DNA of 64,000 nucleotides. Origin: Streptomyces ferrugineus (GTDB lineage: Bacteria; Actinomycetota; Actinomycetes; Streptomycetales; Streptomycetaceae). Shown in pieces: positions 15,165 to 24,593 of the stretch; positions within the stretch are counted from its first letter, which is position 1; each line of letters begins with the position of its first letter. The stretch lies in NCBI RefSeq assembly GCF_015160855.1, contig NZ_CP063373.1, positions 1,116,001 through 1,180,000 on the forward strand, given 5' to 3'. The translations under genes and the position numbers were made by a program. The notes under the pieces were generated by a model. It did no database searches. It saw only the letters and a program-made list of their open reading frames with translations, and was not told the DNA's origin.

Positions 15165-17791
15165 CCGTCCTGAAGACCTCGATGCGCAACTTCTTCGCGC
15201 ACAAGGGGCGCATGGCCCTGTCGGCCGTGGCGGTGCTCCTGTCGGTGGCCTTCGTGTGCGGCACGCTCGTGTTCACCGACACGATGAACACCACCTTCGA
15301 CAAGCTCTTCGCCGTCACCTCCTCCGACGTCACCGTCAGCCCCAAGGACGCCGGCGACGAGGACGACGGCAACGGCACGGGCCGGCCCAGCTCGCTGCCC
15401 GCCTCGACCGTCGAGCAGGTCGCGGCCGTGGACGGCGTGCAGAAGGCGGAGGGCGCGGTCGCCTCGACGAACGTGACCGTCGTCAACTCCGAGAACAAGA
15501 ACATGGGTTCCTCCACCGGCGCGCCCACCTTCGCCGGGAACTGGACCCAGAACGACCTGAAGTCCATGGAGATCACCTCCGGGCACGCCCCGCGCGGGCC
15601 CACCGAGGTCATGGTCGACGCGGACACCGCCGACAAGCACGACCTGAAGCTCGGCGACGAACTGCGCACCATCGCCGCCACGGGAGACATCCGCGCGAAG
15701 ATCGTCGGCATCGCCTCCTGGAAGGTCACCAACCCGGGCGCGGCCGTCGTCTACTTCGACACCGACACCGCCCAGCGGGGGCTGCTCGGCGCCCCCGACC
15801 GCTTCACACAGGTCTCCGTCACGGCGGCGAACGGCGTGAGCGACGCCCAGCTCAAGCGGAACGTCGCGCAGGCACTGGACGGTGCGTCGGGTGGCGCGTC
15901 CGGCGACGCGTCCGGCGGGGCGTCCGGTGGCGCGTCCGGCGGTGCGTACAAGATCCAGACGGCCAAGGAGAACGCCGACGAGAACCGCAAGGACGTCGGC
16001 GAGTTCATGGACATCATCAAGTACGCCATGCTCGGCTTCGCCGGGATCGCGTTCCTGGTCGGCATCTTCCTGATCATCAACACCTTCTCGATGCTGGTCG
16101 CCCAGCGCACCCGTGAGATCGGCCTGATGCGGGCGATCGGCTCCTCGCGCCGGCAGGTCAACCGGTCCGTGCTGGTGGAGGCGCTGCTGCTCGGCCTCAT
16201 CGGCTCGGTGCTCGGGGTGGGCGCCGGCGTCGGCATCGCGGTCGGCCTGATGAAGCTGATGTCGATGGCAGGCATGAACCTCTCCACCGACGACCTCACG
16301 GTGACGGCGACGACCCCCGTGGTCGGCCTGGTCCTGGGTGTGGTGGTCACCGTCCTGGCCGCCTACCTCCCCGCCCGCCGCGCCGGCAAGGTCTCCCCGA
16401 TGGCCGCCCTGCGCGACGCCGGAACGCCGGCCGACGGCAAGGCGGGTCTGGTGCGCGGCCTGATCGGCCTGGTGCTGACCGGCGCGGGCGCCTTCGCCCT
16501 GTACGCGGCCGGCACGGCCGACAAGGCGAGCGACGGGGCGCTGATGCTGGGCGCCGGAGTGGTGCTGTCCCTGATCGGCTTCGTGGTCATCGGCCCGCTG
16601 CTCGCGGGCGTCGTCGTCCGGGTGATCAGCGCGGTCCTGCTGCGGGCCTTCGGACCCGTGGGCCGCATGGCCGAGCGCAACGCGCTGCGCAACCCGCGCC
16701 GCACCGGTGCCACGGGCGCCGCCCTGATGATCGGCCTCGCACTGGTGGCCTGTCTGTCGGTGGTCGGCTCCTCGATGGTCGCCTCGGCCACCAGCGAGCT
16801 GGACAAGTCGGTCGGCGCTGACTTCATCGTCATGCGCGGCCAGCAGATGATCGTCCCGGACGCCGAGGAGGCGATGCGGCAGACGCCGGGCCTGGCGCAC
16901 GTCACCCGCTCCAAGGACGTCAACGCCACCCTGACCTCGCCGGACGGCAAGACCGACGACACCGGGCTCACGGCCGCCGACCCGACCTACGCCGAGGACC
17001 TGCGCCGTACGACGACGGAGGGCACCCTGTCCGCCGCCTACGGCAAGGACGCCATGTCGGTCGGCTCCGACTACGCCACGAAGCACGGCGTGCACGTCGG
17101 CGACACCATCACCGTCGCCTTCAAGGGCGGCGAGACGGCGAAGCTGAAGGTCGCGGCCATCACGGACGACGACACCTCCTTCGACCAGGGCGCGCGCTAC
17201 ACCAGCATCGAGACGCTGCGGAAGTACCTTCCCGCCGACCGGATTCCGCAGAGCCAGATGCTGCTCGGCAAGGCGAAGGAAGGCCAGGAGGAGGCGGCGT
17301 ACGCGGCCCTGAAGAAGGCGCTGCACGACTATCCGCAGTACCCGGTCCGCGACCAGACCGACTACAAGGAGGAGCTCAAGGACCAGATGGGCCAGCTCCT
17401 GAACATGATCTACGGCCTGCTGGCCCTGGCGATCATCGTGGCCGTCCTGGGCGTGGTGAACACCCTGGCCCTGTCGGTGGTGGAGCGCACCCGTGAGATC
17501 GGCCTGATGCGGGCGATCGGCCTCTCCCGCCGCCAGCTGCGCCGCATGATCCGCATGGAGTCGGTGGTGATCGCCCTGTTCGGCGCCCTGCTGGGTCTGG
17601 GGCTTGGCATGGGCTGGGGCGCGACGGCCCAGAAGCTGCTGGCTCTGGAGGGCCTGAACGTCCTCGACATCCCGTGGCCGACGATCATCGGCGTCTTCAT
17701 CGGCTCGGCCTTCGTGGGCCTGTTCGCGGCGCTGGTGCCGGCGTTCAGGGCGGGCCGGATGAACGTCCTGAACGCGATCGCGACCGAGTAG
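15161..17791 (+). CDS. FtsX/MacB-like ABC permease with duplicated core
   Basis: Permease of 876 residues. It has an N-terminal membrane segment (about 15-40), a large extracytoplasmic domain, a first FtsX-like block of three segments (about 285-420), a middle hydrophobic region, a second extracytoplasmic domain (about 545-730), and a second FtsX block (about 740-876). The motif QRTREIGLMRAIGSSRRQV occurs after the first block and ERTREIGLMRAIGLSRRQL after the second, showing internal duplication. A Gly-Ala-Ser repeat (about 243-262) sits in the first outer domain. The partner ATPase overlaps at the 5' end. The exported substrate is unknown. A paralogue lies at 44022-46553. Confidence 0.92.
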   Translation: MTVLKTSMRNFFAHKGRMALSAVAVLLSVAFVCGTLVFTDTMNTTFDKLFAVTSSDVTVSPKDAGDEDDGNGTGRPSSLPASTVEQVAAVDGVQKAEGAVASTNVTVVNSENKNMGSSTGAPTFAGNWTQNDLKSMEITSGHAPRGPTEVMVDADTADKHDLKLGDELRTIAATGDIRAKIVGIASWKVTNPGAAVVYFDTDTAQRGLLGAPDRFTQVSVTAANGVSDAQLKRNVAQALDGASGGASGDASGGASGGASGGAYKIQTAKENADENRKDVGEFMDIIKYAMLGFAGIAFLVGIFLIINTFSMLVAQRTREIGLMRAIGSSRRQVNRSVLVEALLLGLIGSVLGVGAGVGIAVGLMKLMSMAGMNLSTDDLTVTATTPVVGLVLGVVVTVLAAYLPARRAGKVSPMAALRDAGTPADGKAGLVRGLIGLVLTGAGAFALYAAGTADKASDGALMLGAGVVLSLIGFVVIGPLLAGVVVRVISAVLLRAFGPVGRMAERNALRNPRRTGATGAALMIGLALVACLSVVGSSMVASATSELDKSVGADFIVMRGQQMIVPDAEEAMRQTPGLAHVTRSKDVNATLTSPDGKTDDTGLTAADPTYAEDLRRTTTEGTLSAAYGKDAMSVGSDYATKHGVHVGDTITVAFKGGETAKLKVAAITDDDTSFDQGARYTSIETLRKYLPADRIPQSQMLLGKAKEGQEEAAYAALKKALHDYPQYPVRDQTDYKEELKDQMGQLLNMIYGLLALAIIVAVLGVVNTLALSVVERTREIGLMRAIGLSRRQLRRMIRMESVVIALFGALLGLGLGMGWGATAQKLLALEGLNVLDIPWPTIIGVFIGSAFVGLFAALVPAFRAGRMNVLNAIATE

Positions 17792-17818
17792 CCACCGCAT
17801 ACGGGGGTTGCGGGGGAC

Positions 17819-17856
17819 GGGCCCGGCCCGGAGGGACCACCTTCCGGACCGGGCCC
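17819..17856 (+). terminator. intrinsic terminator after the ABC operon
   Basis: GGGCCCGGCCCGGA (17819-17832) pairs with TCCGGACCGGGCCC (17843-17856) with one G-T mismatch and a ten-base loop, 28 bases after the permease stop codon. It lies between convergent genes and may serve both strands. Confidence 0.75.
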
Positions 17857-17862
17857 GCCATC

Positions 17863-17914
17863 GTCACTGCCACTAGTTACTGCCGCTCGTCACTGCCGTT
17901 CGTCACTGCCGCTT
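17863..17914. repeat. four 13-bp tandem repeats at the 3' end of the DUF2079 gene
   Basis: Four units of 13 bases, consensus GTCACTGCCGCTC, run through the stop codon of the minus-strand DUF2079 gene at 17903. Each unit carries GTCACTGCC or GTTACTGCC, so every copy can supply an alternative in-frame or out-of-frame stop. Probably slippage-derived. Confidence 0.8.
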
Positions 17915-19348
17915 GAGGAGTACGACTCCGTAGACGTTGCCCTCGACGGTGTACCGGGCCTGCGGGTGCAGGGACCTGACGTAGCCCTCGACGTCCCGGT
18001 AACGCTTGCGGGAGTTGTCGAGGGCGATGAAGTCGGGGTTAATGCCACGCGTGCTGGTGATCCAGAAGACCCGGCAGCGCGAGGTGAGCCGGCTGATCGG
18101 CGCGATGTTCGCCTCCACGGAGGCGCCGTCCGGGACCTCGGCCAGCAGCCGTTCGATCGCGCTCACACGCTCGGGCTTGCGATAGATCTCGCTCTCCGTG
18201 AGCGCGGCCAGCGGCAGCGAGGTGGTCAGCGCGAGCGAGGCGGCCGCGACGGCGGCGGGCAGGTGACGGACGTACGAGCGCAGCCACGCGCGCGTGCTGT
18301 GCCGTGCGGTGCCGAGGGCGTCGACCAGCGCGAGGGTCACGATGGGCATCAGAACGGCGTTGTAGTGCCAGTCGGTTCCCCAGTACTGCGGATACGAGGA
18401 GACGAAACGCCAGCCGATCGTGGGCAGGGCGACGAGCAGGATCGGGGAACGCAGGGCGAGCAGCCCGCTGGTCGGGATGAGCAGCCAGCACAGGGTGCGC
18501 AGCTTGGTGTCGAGACCGTCGAACGGCCCGCCGCCGCCGGACTCGTCGACCTTGCTCCAGTAGTCGTAGGTACCGGCGGAGTTGAAGCTCGGTATGACCA
18601 GCAGCAGGGTGACCACGAGGGCCACGACCCCGAAGACGGCGACGCCGATCGCGTACCGCATCGCGCGCGGGGACTCCTGGCGGGCCCGCCAGGCGACGAC
18701 CAGGGCGATGGCGGTGACCGTGAACCCCAGGTCCTCCTTGACGAGAACGAGCGGCATGGCCCACACCAGAGCGGCCCGCCAACGCTGGGCGAGCAGCGCC
18801 TCGAGACTGAAGGCGATCAGCGGCAGGGCGAAGCAGATCTCGTGGAAGTCGAAGTCGACGGCCTGCTGAAGCCCCCACGACAGCCCGTACGCCACCCCGA
18901 TCGCCAGCCCGCCCCACCGTCCCAGCAGCCGGGCCGCGGCGCGGGTGACGGGAACGGCGGAGAGGGCGAACAGCGCGGCCTGGGCGAGGAGCAGCGTGAC
19001 GGGCGAGGGGAAGACCCGGTACAGCGGCGCGAGGAGGGCGGTCACCGGACTGAAGTGATCACCCAGGATGTTGAACCCGGGCCCCTTGAGGTCGGCGATC
19101 GGCGCCTGAAGGTGCGCGTACGACCGGATGACCTGCTCAAAGATCCCGAGGTCCCAGGACCGCTGCCCCAGATGCCGGTAACGCCCCACGGACACCACCG
19201 CATAACCGACGAACAGCGCGACCGCGAGCAGCCATGGCTCCCGCCGCCCGGCGACGACCCGCGGTTGATCCGTGGAGCGAGCGTCGGACGCCGATATATG
19301 AGGCTCGGAGGAGGTACTGGACATCGCCGAGGGAGCGGGGGTGGGCAT
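17903..19348 (-). CDS. DUF2079 polytopic membrane protein
   Basis: Membrane protein of 481 residues with about ten hydrophobic segments. It matches DUF2079, whose members resemble GT-C glycosyltransferases. The motif GQRSWDLGIFEQ (about 60-71) after the first segment carries an acidic residue in the position used by GT-C enzymes. Further family motifs are GDHFSPVTALLAPLY and DFHEICFALPLIAF. A C-terminal soluble tail holds RYTVEGNVYGVVLLKRQ. Function is unknown; a lipid-linked sugar transfer role is an analogy only. ATG 19348 was chosen because TAAGGT lies seven bases upstream and the preceding reading frame consists of repeats. Confidence 0.85.
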   Translation of the reverse strand: MPTPAPSAMSSTSSEPHISASDARSTDQPRVVAGRREPWLLAVALFVGYAVVSVGRYRHLGQRSWDLGIFEQVIRSYAHLQAPIADLKGPGFNILGDHFSPVTALLAPLYRVFPSPVTLLLAQAALFALSAVPVTRAAARLLGRWGGLAIGVAYGLSWGLQQAVDFDFHEICFALPLIAFSLEALLAQRWRAALVWAMPLVLVKEDLGFTVTAIALVVAWRARQESPRAMRYAIGVAVFGVVALVVTLLLVIPSFNSAGTYDYWSKVDESGGGGPFDGLDTKLRTLCWLLIPTSGLLALRSPILLVALPTIGWRFVSSYPQYWGTDWHYNAVLMPIVTLALVDALGTARHSTRAWLRSYVRHLPAAVAAASLALTTSLPLAALTESEIYRKPERVSAIERLLAEVPDGASVEANIAPISRLTSRCRVFWITSTRGINPDFIALDNSRKRYRDVEGYVRSLHPQARYTVEGNVYGVVLLKRQ

Positions 19349-19509
19349 GGGGGGGACCTTACGCGGTACGGGATTGAGGGTTTCGCCCACCCGTGCGACT
19401 TGGCCGGCGCGGCCTTTCGGGCGCCGGTCCGATTTGCGTGACTCCAGCCGGTTCTGAGCAGATCCACTCGCACCCAAGAACCGCTCGCCAACGCCGCGCC
19501 GCACCTCTC

Positions 19510-20100
19510 GACCCGCCCGGCGTTCGAGGACGGGGCCTTCCCACCCCGAACACCCATCCCCACCCTGAAGGGGCACCTCTTCCAACACCGGCCCGCATCT
19601 CGCGGCCTGTCCGGTGTTCTGGGCCGGGGCCACGCTGTCCCGGGCTCCGCCCCGCCCGCTGGGGGCGCTGCCTTGCGGTGCCGGGTCGGGCCTTGCGGCC
19701 TGTCTGGTGTTCTGGGGCGGGTCTCGCTGTCCCGGGCCCTCGCCCACCCGCTGGGGGCGCCGCTTTCCAGCGTCGGGCCGGGCTTTTCGGCCTGTCCGGT
19801 CTTCGGGGGCAGGGTTGTGCTGTCCCGGGCCCTCGCCCGCCCGCTGGGGGTGCCGCGTTCCAGTGTCGGGTCGGGTCTTCCGGCCTGTCCGGTCTTCGGG
19901 GGCAGGGTTGTGCTGTCTCGGGCCCTCGCCCGCCCGCTGGGGGTGCCGCTTTCCAGCGTCGGGTCGGGTCTTCCGGCCCGTCCGGTGTTCGGGGACAGGA
20001 TTGTGCCGTCCCCAGCCCCCACCCACCCGCAGGGGGGCGCACCTTCCAGCGTCGGCTCGCATCAGTCAGCCCGTCCGGCGTTTGAGGACAAGGCCCCTTA
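19510..20100. repeat. array of about six 93-bp tandem repeats
   Basis: A 93-bp unit recurs with starts near 19603, 19696, 19788, 19881, 19974 and 20068 (spacing 92 to 94), with a partial copy near 19512. Each unit contains CGGCCTGTCCGGTNTTCGGG, then TGTCCCGGGCCCTCGCC, CGCTGGGGG and TTCCAGCGTCGGGTCGGG. Copies differ at several positions, the central ones being most alike. The unit resembles the scattered Streptomyces intergenic word GTCCGGCGTTTGAGGAC, which occurs once at the right end. Because 93 is a multiple of three, all frames stay open, but no start or domain supports a protein. Confidence 0.88.
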
Positions 20101-20117
20101 AGGGCCGGAGCGGGGGT

Positions 20118-20136
20118 CTGGGGGCGCAGCCCCCAG
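20118..20136. terminator. hairpin at the right edge of the repeat array
   Basis: CTGGGGG and CCCCCAG form a seven-base stem around a five-base loop, part of a wider self-complementary segment up to 20178. It resembles common Streptomyces intergenic hairpins. It could protect or end transcripts arriving from either side. The 180 bases from here to mfd hold only the mfd promoter region; TACGCT at 20282-20287 is a possible -10. Confidence 0.5.
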
Positions 20137-20357
20137 GGGTGCCCGGGGTCGAAGGGGCGGGGCCCCTGGGGATGGGACGGGTAGGGGCGGCGGGGGCGAG
20201 AAAAGGTCGAGGCTCGCGACGGTGACGGTGGCCGAGAGAACCGGCGTTATCCACAGCCCCCGGCGCCCGCTCGCGCAGCGACGTACGCTGGAACCCCCGG
20301 CCCGTCACACGCGTCGGGCCCTTCGTGTTGCCCACCCAGGACGGAAAGCGCCTCCGA

Positions 20358-23300
20358 ATGAGCCTGCACGGTCTGCTCGACGCCGTAGTCAAGGACACCG
20401 CCCTCGCGGAAGCGATCACCGCCGCCGCAGACGGCAACCGCATGCACGTCGACCTGGTCGGCCCCCCAGCGGCCCGCCCGTTCGCGATCGCCGCCCTCGC
20501 CCGCGAGACCGACCGCCCGCTCCTGGCGGTGACGGCGACCGGCCGCGAGGCCGAGGACCTGGCGGCGGCCCTGCGCTCCCTCCTCCCCCCGGAGGGCGTC
20601 GTGGAGTACCCGTCCTGGGAGACCCTCCCGCACGAGCGCCTGAGCCCCCGCAGTGACACCGTCGGCCGACGCCTGGCCGTCCTCCGCCGCCTCGCCCACC
20701 CCAGCTCCGACGACCCCGAGACCGGCCCGGTCTCCGTCGTCGTGGCCCCCGTCCGCTCGGTCCTCCAGCCCCAGGTCAAGGGCCTCGGCGACCTCGAACC
20801 GGTGTCCCTGAGGACCGGCCGGACCGCCGACCTCGGCGAGATCGTCGAAGCCCTCGCCGCCGCCGCGTACGCGCGCGTGGAGCTCGTCGAGAAGCGCGGC
20901 GAGTTCGCCGTACGAGGCGGCATCCTGGACGTCTTCCCGCCCACCGAGGAACACCCCCTGCGCATCGAGTTCTGGGGCGACGACGTCGAGGAGATCCGCT
21001 ACTTCAAGGTCGCCGACCAGCGCTCCCTCGAAGTCGCCGAGCACGGCCTGTGGGCCCCGCCCTGCCGTGAGCTGCTCCTCACCGACGACGTCCGCGCACG
21101 CGCGCGTGCCCTCGCCGAGGAGCACCCCGAACTCGGCGAGCTGCTCGGCAAGATCGCCGAGGGCATCGCGGTCGAGGGCATGGAGTCCCTCGCGCCGGTC
21201 CTCGTCGACGACATGGAGCTGCTGCTCGACGTCCTGCCCAAGGGCGCGATGTCCGTCGTATGCGACCCGGAGCGGGTACGCACGCGTGCCGCGGACCTCG
21301 TGGCGACATCCCAGGAATTCCTCCAGGCGTCCTGGGCCGCCACCGCCGGCGGCGGCGAGGCGCCCATCGACGTCGGCGCCGCCTCCCTGTGGTCCATCGC
21401 CGACGTACGCGACCGCGCGCGCGAGCTGGACATGATGTGGTGGTCGGTGTCGCCGTTCGCGGCCGACGACACGTTTACATTTGCCGCTGACGCGGCGGGC
21501 GACGCCGACACCCTCAAGCTCGGCATGCACGCGCCGGAGTCGTACCGCGGCGACACCGCGAAGGCCCTCGCCGACACCAAGGGCTGGCTCGCCGACGGCT
21601 GGCGCACGGTCTTCGTGACCGAGGGCCACGGCCCGGCGGCCCGCACGGTCGAGGTGCTCGGCGGCGAGGGCGTCGCGGCCCGCCTGGAGGCGGACCTGGG
21701 GAAGATCTCCCCGTCCGTCGTCCATGTCGCGTGCGGCTCGATCGACTACGGCTTCGTGGACCCCGTCCTCAAGCTGGCCGTCCTGACCGAGACCGACCTG
21801 TCCGGGCAGAAGGCGGCCGGCAAGGACGGCGCCCGGATGCCGGCCCGCCGCCGCAAGACCATCGACCCGCTCACCCTGGAGACGGGCGACTACATCGTCC
21901 ACGAGCAGCACGGCGTCGGCCGCTACATCGAGATGGTGCAGCGCACCGTCCAGGGCGCCACGCGCGAGTACCTCGTCGTCGAGTACGCCCCCGCCAAGCG
22001 CGGCCAGCCCGGCGACCGGCTGTACATCCCCACCGACCAGCTGGAGCAGATCACCAAGTACGTCGGCGGCGAGGCGCCCACCCTGCATCGCCTGGGCGGC
22101 GCCGACTGGACGAAGACCAAGGCGCGGGCCAAGAAGGCCGTCAAGGAGATCGCCGCCGACCTGATCAAGCTCTACAGCGCGCGCATGGCGGCCCCCGGGC
22201 ACGCCTTCGGCTCGGACACCCCCTGGCAGCGCGAGCTGGAGGACGCCTTCCCGTACGCCGAGACCCCGGACCAGCTGACGACCATCGCCGAGGTCAAGGA
22301 GGACATGGAGAAGTCGGTCCCGATGGACCGCCTGATCTGCGGCGACGTCGGCTACGGCAAGACGGAGATCGCGGTGCGGGCCGCGTTCAAGGCCGTCCAG
22401 GACGGCAAGCAGGTGGCCGTCCTCGTCCCCACGACCCTGCTGGTGCAGCAGCACTTCGGGACGTTCTCCGAGCGCTACTCGCAGTTCCCGGTGAACACCC
22501 GGGCGCTGTCCCGCTTCCAGAGCGACACCGAGGCGAAGGCGGTCCTGGAGGGCCTGCGCGAGGGCTCGGTGGACATCGTCATCGGCACGCACCGGCTGTT
22601 CTCGTCGGAGACCAAGTTCAAGGACCTGGGCCTGGTCATCGTCGACGAGGAGCAGCGCTTCGGCGTCGAGCACAAGGAGCAGCTGAAGAAGCTGCGCGCG
22701 AACGTCGACGTACTGACGATGTCCGCGACCCCGATCCCCAGGACCCTGGAGATGGCGGTCACCGGCATCCGCGAGATGTCGACGATCACCACTCCGCCCG
22801 AGGAGCGCCACCCGGTCCTGACCTTCGTCGGCCCGTACGAGGAGAGGCAGATCGGTGCCGCGATCCGCCGCGAACTGCTGCGCGAGGGCCAGGTCTTCTA
22901 CATCCACAACCGCGTCGAGTCGATCGACCGCGCGGCCGCCCGCCTGCGCGAGATCGTCCCCGAGGCGCGTATCGCGACGGCGCACGGCCAGATGTCGGAG
23001 CAGGCGCTGGAGCAGGTGGTCGTCGACTTCTGGGAGAAGAAGTTCGACGTCCTGGTGTCGACCACGATCGTCGAGTCCGGCATCGACATCTCCAACGCCA
23101 ACACCCTGATCGTGGAGCGCGGCGACAACTTCGGCCTGTCCCAGCTGCACCAGCTGCGCGGCCGGGTCGGGCGAGGCCGGGAGCGCGGCTACGCCTACTT
23201 CCTGTACCCCCCGGAGAAGCCGCTCACGGAGACCGCCCACGAGCGCCTCGCGACCATCGCCCAGCACACCGAGATGGGCGCCGGCATGTACGTCGCGATG

Positions 23301-23912
23301 AAGGACCTGGAGATCCGGGGCGCCGGCAACCTGCTGGGCGGCGAGCAGTCCGGCCACATCGCGGGCGTCGGCTTCGACCTGTACGTCCGTATGGTCGGCG
23401 AGGCGGTCGCGGACTACCGGGCGTCCCTGGAAGGCGGCGTCGAGGAGGAGCCGCCGCTGGAGGTCAAGATCGAGCTCCCGGTCGACGCGCATGTCCCGCA
23501 CGACTACGCCCCCGGCGAGCGCCTCCGCCTGCAGGCCTACCGGGCCATCGCCTCCGCCAACACGGAGGAGGACATCAAGTCCGTACGCGAGGAACTCGTC
23601 GACCGCTACGGCAAGCTGCCCGAGCCGGTCGAGAACCTCCTGCTGGTGGCGGGCCTGCGCATGCTGGCCCGCGCGTGCGGCGTCGGTGAGATCGTCCTTC
23701 AGGGCAACAACATCCGCTTCGCTCCGGTGGAGTTGCGCGAGTCCCAGGAACTGCGGGTCAAGCGCCTGTACCCGGGCACCGTCATCAAGCCGGCGGTGCA
23801 CCAGGTGCTGGTGCCGCGTCCGAAGACCGCGAAGGTGGGCGGGAAGCCGCTGGTCGGGCGGGAACTGCTCGGGTGGGTCGGGGAGTTCCTGGCGTCGATT
23901 CTGGGATCGTGA
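20358..23912 (+). CDS. mfd: transcription-repair coupling factor Mfd
   Basis: ATP-dependent DNA translocase of 1184 residues that removes RNA polymerase stalled at DNA lesions and recruits UvrA. The N-terminal UvrB-homology part (about 30-350) is followed by the RNA-polymerase-interacting domain (about 505-575: GDYIVHEQHGVGRYIEM). The helicase core holds Walker A in GDVGYGKTE (about 660), DEEQ in VIVDEEQRFG (about 765), the TRG and QLHQLRGRVGRGRERGYAY motifs. The C-terminal TRCF domain ends near 1170. Length is normal for the family. ATG 20358 was chosen to begin MSLHGLLDAVVKD, with GGAAAG about ten bases upstream. It is transcribed alone. Confidence 0.97.
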   Translation: MSLHGLLDAVVKDTALAEAITAAADGNRMHVDLVGPPAARPFAIAALARETDRPLLAVTATGREAEDLAAALRSLLPPEGVVEYPSWETLPHERLSPRSDTVGRRLAVLRRLAHPSSDDPETGPVSVVVAPVRSVLQPQVKGLGDLEPVSLRTGRTADLGEIVEALAAAAYARVELVEKRGEFAVRGGILDVFPPTEEHPLRIEFWGDDVEEIRYFKVADQRSLEVAEHGLWAPPCRELLLTDDVRARARALAEEHPELGELLGKIAEGIAVEGMESLAPVLVDDMELLLDVLPKGAMSVVCDPERVRTRAADLVATSQEFLQASWAATAGGGEAPIDVGAASLWSIADVRDRARELDMMWWSVSPFAADDTFTFAADAAGDADTLKLGMHAPESYRGDTAKALADTKGWLADGWRTVFVTEGHGPAARTVEVLGGEGVAARLEADLGKISPSVVHVACGSIDYGFVDPVLKLAVLTETDLSGQKAAGKDGARMPARRRKTIDPLTLETGDYIVHEQHGVGRYIEMVQRTVQGATREYLVVEYAPAKRGQPGDRLYIPTDQLEQITKYVGGEAPTLHRLGGADWTKTKARAKKAVKEIAADLIKLYSARMAAPGHAFGSDTPWQRELEDAFPYAETPDQLTTIAEVKEDMEKSVPMDRLICGDVGYGKTEIAVRAAFKAVQDGKQVAVLVPTTLLVQQHFGTFSERYSQFPVNTRALSRFQSDTEAKAVLEGLREGSVDIVIGTHRLFSSETKFKDLGLVIVDEEQRFGVEHKEQLKKLRANVDVLTMSATPIPRTLEMAVTGIREMSTITTPPEERHPVLTFVGPYEERQIGAAIRRELLREGQVFYIHNRVESIDRAAARLREIVPEARIATAHGQMSEQALEQVVVDFWEKKFDVLVSTTIVESGIDISNANTLIVERGDNFGLSQLHQLRGRVGRGRERGYAYFLYPPEKPLTETAHERLATIAQHTEMGAGMYVAMKDLEIRGAGNLLGGEQSGHIAGVGFDLYVRMVGEAVADYRASLEGGVEEEPPLEVKIELPVDAHVPHDYAPGERLRLQAYRAIASANTEEDIKSVREELVDRYGKLPEPVENLLLVAGLRMLARACGVGEIVLQGNNIRFAPVELRESQELRVKRLYPGTVIKPAVHQVLVPRPKTAKVGGKPLVGRELLGWVGEFLASILGS

Positions 23913-23957
23913 GCGGCTTTGTCGTGAGCAGATCTTGAGCAGATTGCGAGCCGTACG

Positions 23958-24146
23958 GTGATTCGAGACCTCTACAACGTCCGGTTGCGGCCCGCGGAGG
24001 ACGCCGGGGGCGCCGCCACACCGATGACCGAGGAGGAGGAGCAGCGCTACCGCGCCGTGTTGTTCAGCGAACAGCAGCAGGTACTGGTGGAAGCCGAGGA
24101 CCACTGCCGCCTCAGGCTCTGCCTCGCCGGGTACGCGGCGTCGTAA
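23958..24146 (+). CDS. possible small acidic protein
   Basis: An open frame of 62 codons from GTG 23958, with an internal ATG at 24024 that would give 40 residues (MTEEEEQRYRAVLFSEQQQ and onward). It has no recognisable family and no good ribosome-binding site. It is listed because it follows mfd on the same strand and no other gene accounts for 23913-24181. It may well be noncoding. Confidence 0.25.
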   Translation: MIRDLYNVRLRPAEDAGGAATPMTEEEEQRYRAVLFSEQQQVLVEAEDHCRLRLCLAGYAAS

Positions 24147-24181
24147 GGGCCGCAGCCGCGACGCAGCCGCGACGACGCCCG

Positions 24182-24586
24182 CTAGTCGCCGTGCACTTCG
24201 GTGTTCTGGCAGGCGTGCAGCAGCCAGCGTCCGTCGTCCTGCTTGGTCATGACGTACAGCGGGGCGCCTTCGGTGTCGCCCTGCGGCGAGTGGTAGACCT
24301 GCCGGACCTTGACGGCCGCCACGTCGGGGCGCAGGAGCTGCGTGTGCACCACCTCGTAGGTGACCTCGCCGTCCCAGGTCGCGGTGGGCAGTACGGCGCG
24401 GGTGAACTCGGCGATGGCGTCGCGGCCGATGAGGACCTTGCCGTGGCCGGTGGTCCACAGCGCGTCGGGGTGGAAGAGGGCGAGGAAGCCCTCGGGGTCC
24501 TTGGCCCGCTGGGTGCGCTCGACGGTGGCGACGACCTCGGCGATGGCGTCGCGATCCGCTGTTTCGATGGTCATGTCGATGGTCAT
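24182..24586 (-). CDS. SnoaL-like SgcJ/EcaC-family protein
   Basis: Small protein of about 134 residues with the NTF2-like cone fold: N-terminal helix DRDAIAEVVATVERTQRAKD, then FLALFHPDALWTTGHGKVLIGRDAIAEF, and beta strands ending in QDDGRWLLHACQNTEV. The SgcJ/EcaC group includes proteins near enediyne and other natural-product genes, but most members are uncharacterised. The start is unusual: a SoxR-type promoter with a 19-base spacer places the expected transcript start at or next to ATG 24586, so translation is probably leaderless; ATG 24574 is an alternative. The operator abuts the stop codon of the upstream TetR gene. Confidence 0.82.
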   Translation of the reverse strand: MTIDMTIETADRDAIAEVVATVERTQRAKDPEGFLALFHPDALWTTGHGKVLIGRDAIAEFTRAVLPTATWDGEVTYEVVHTQLLRPDVAAVKVRQVYHSPQGDTEGAPLYVMTKQDDGRWLLHACQNTEVHGD

Positions 24587-24593
24587 GCCGATC

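Noticed and set aside
19349..20062. N-terminal extension of the DUF2079 protein through the 93-bp repeats
   Set aside because: The extension is only translated repeat without signal or domain, while a good start with a -10 hexamer exists at 19348.
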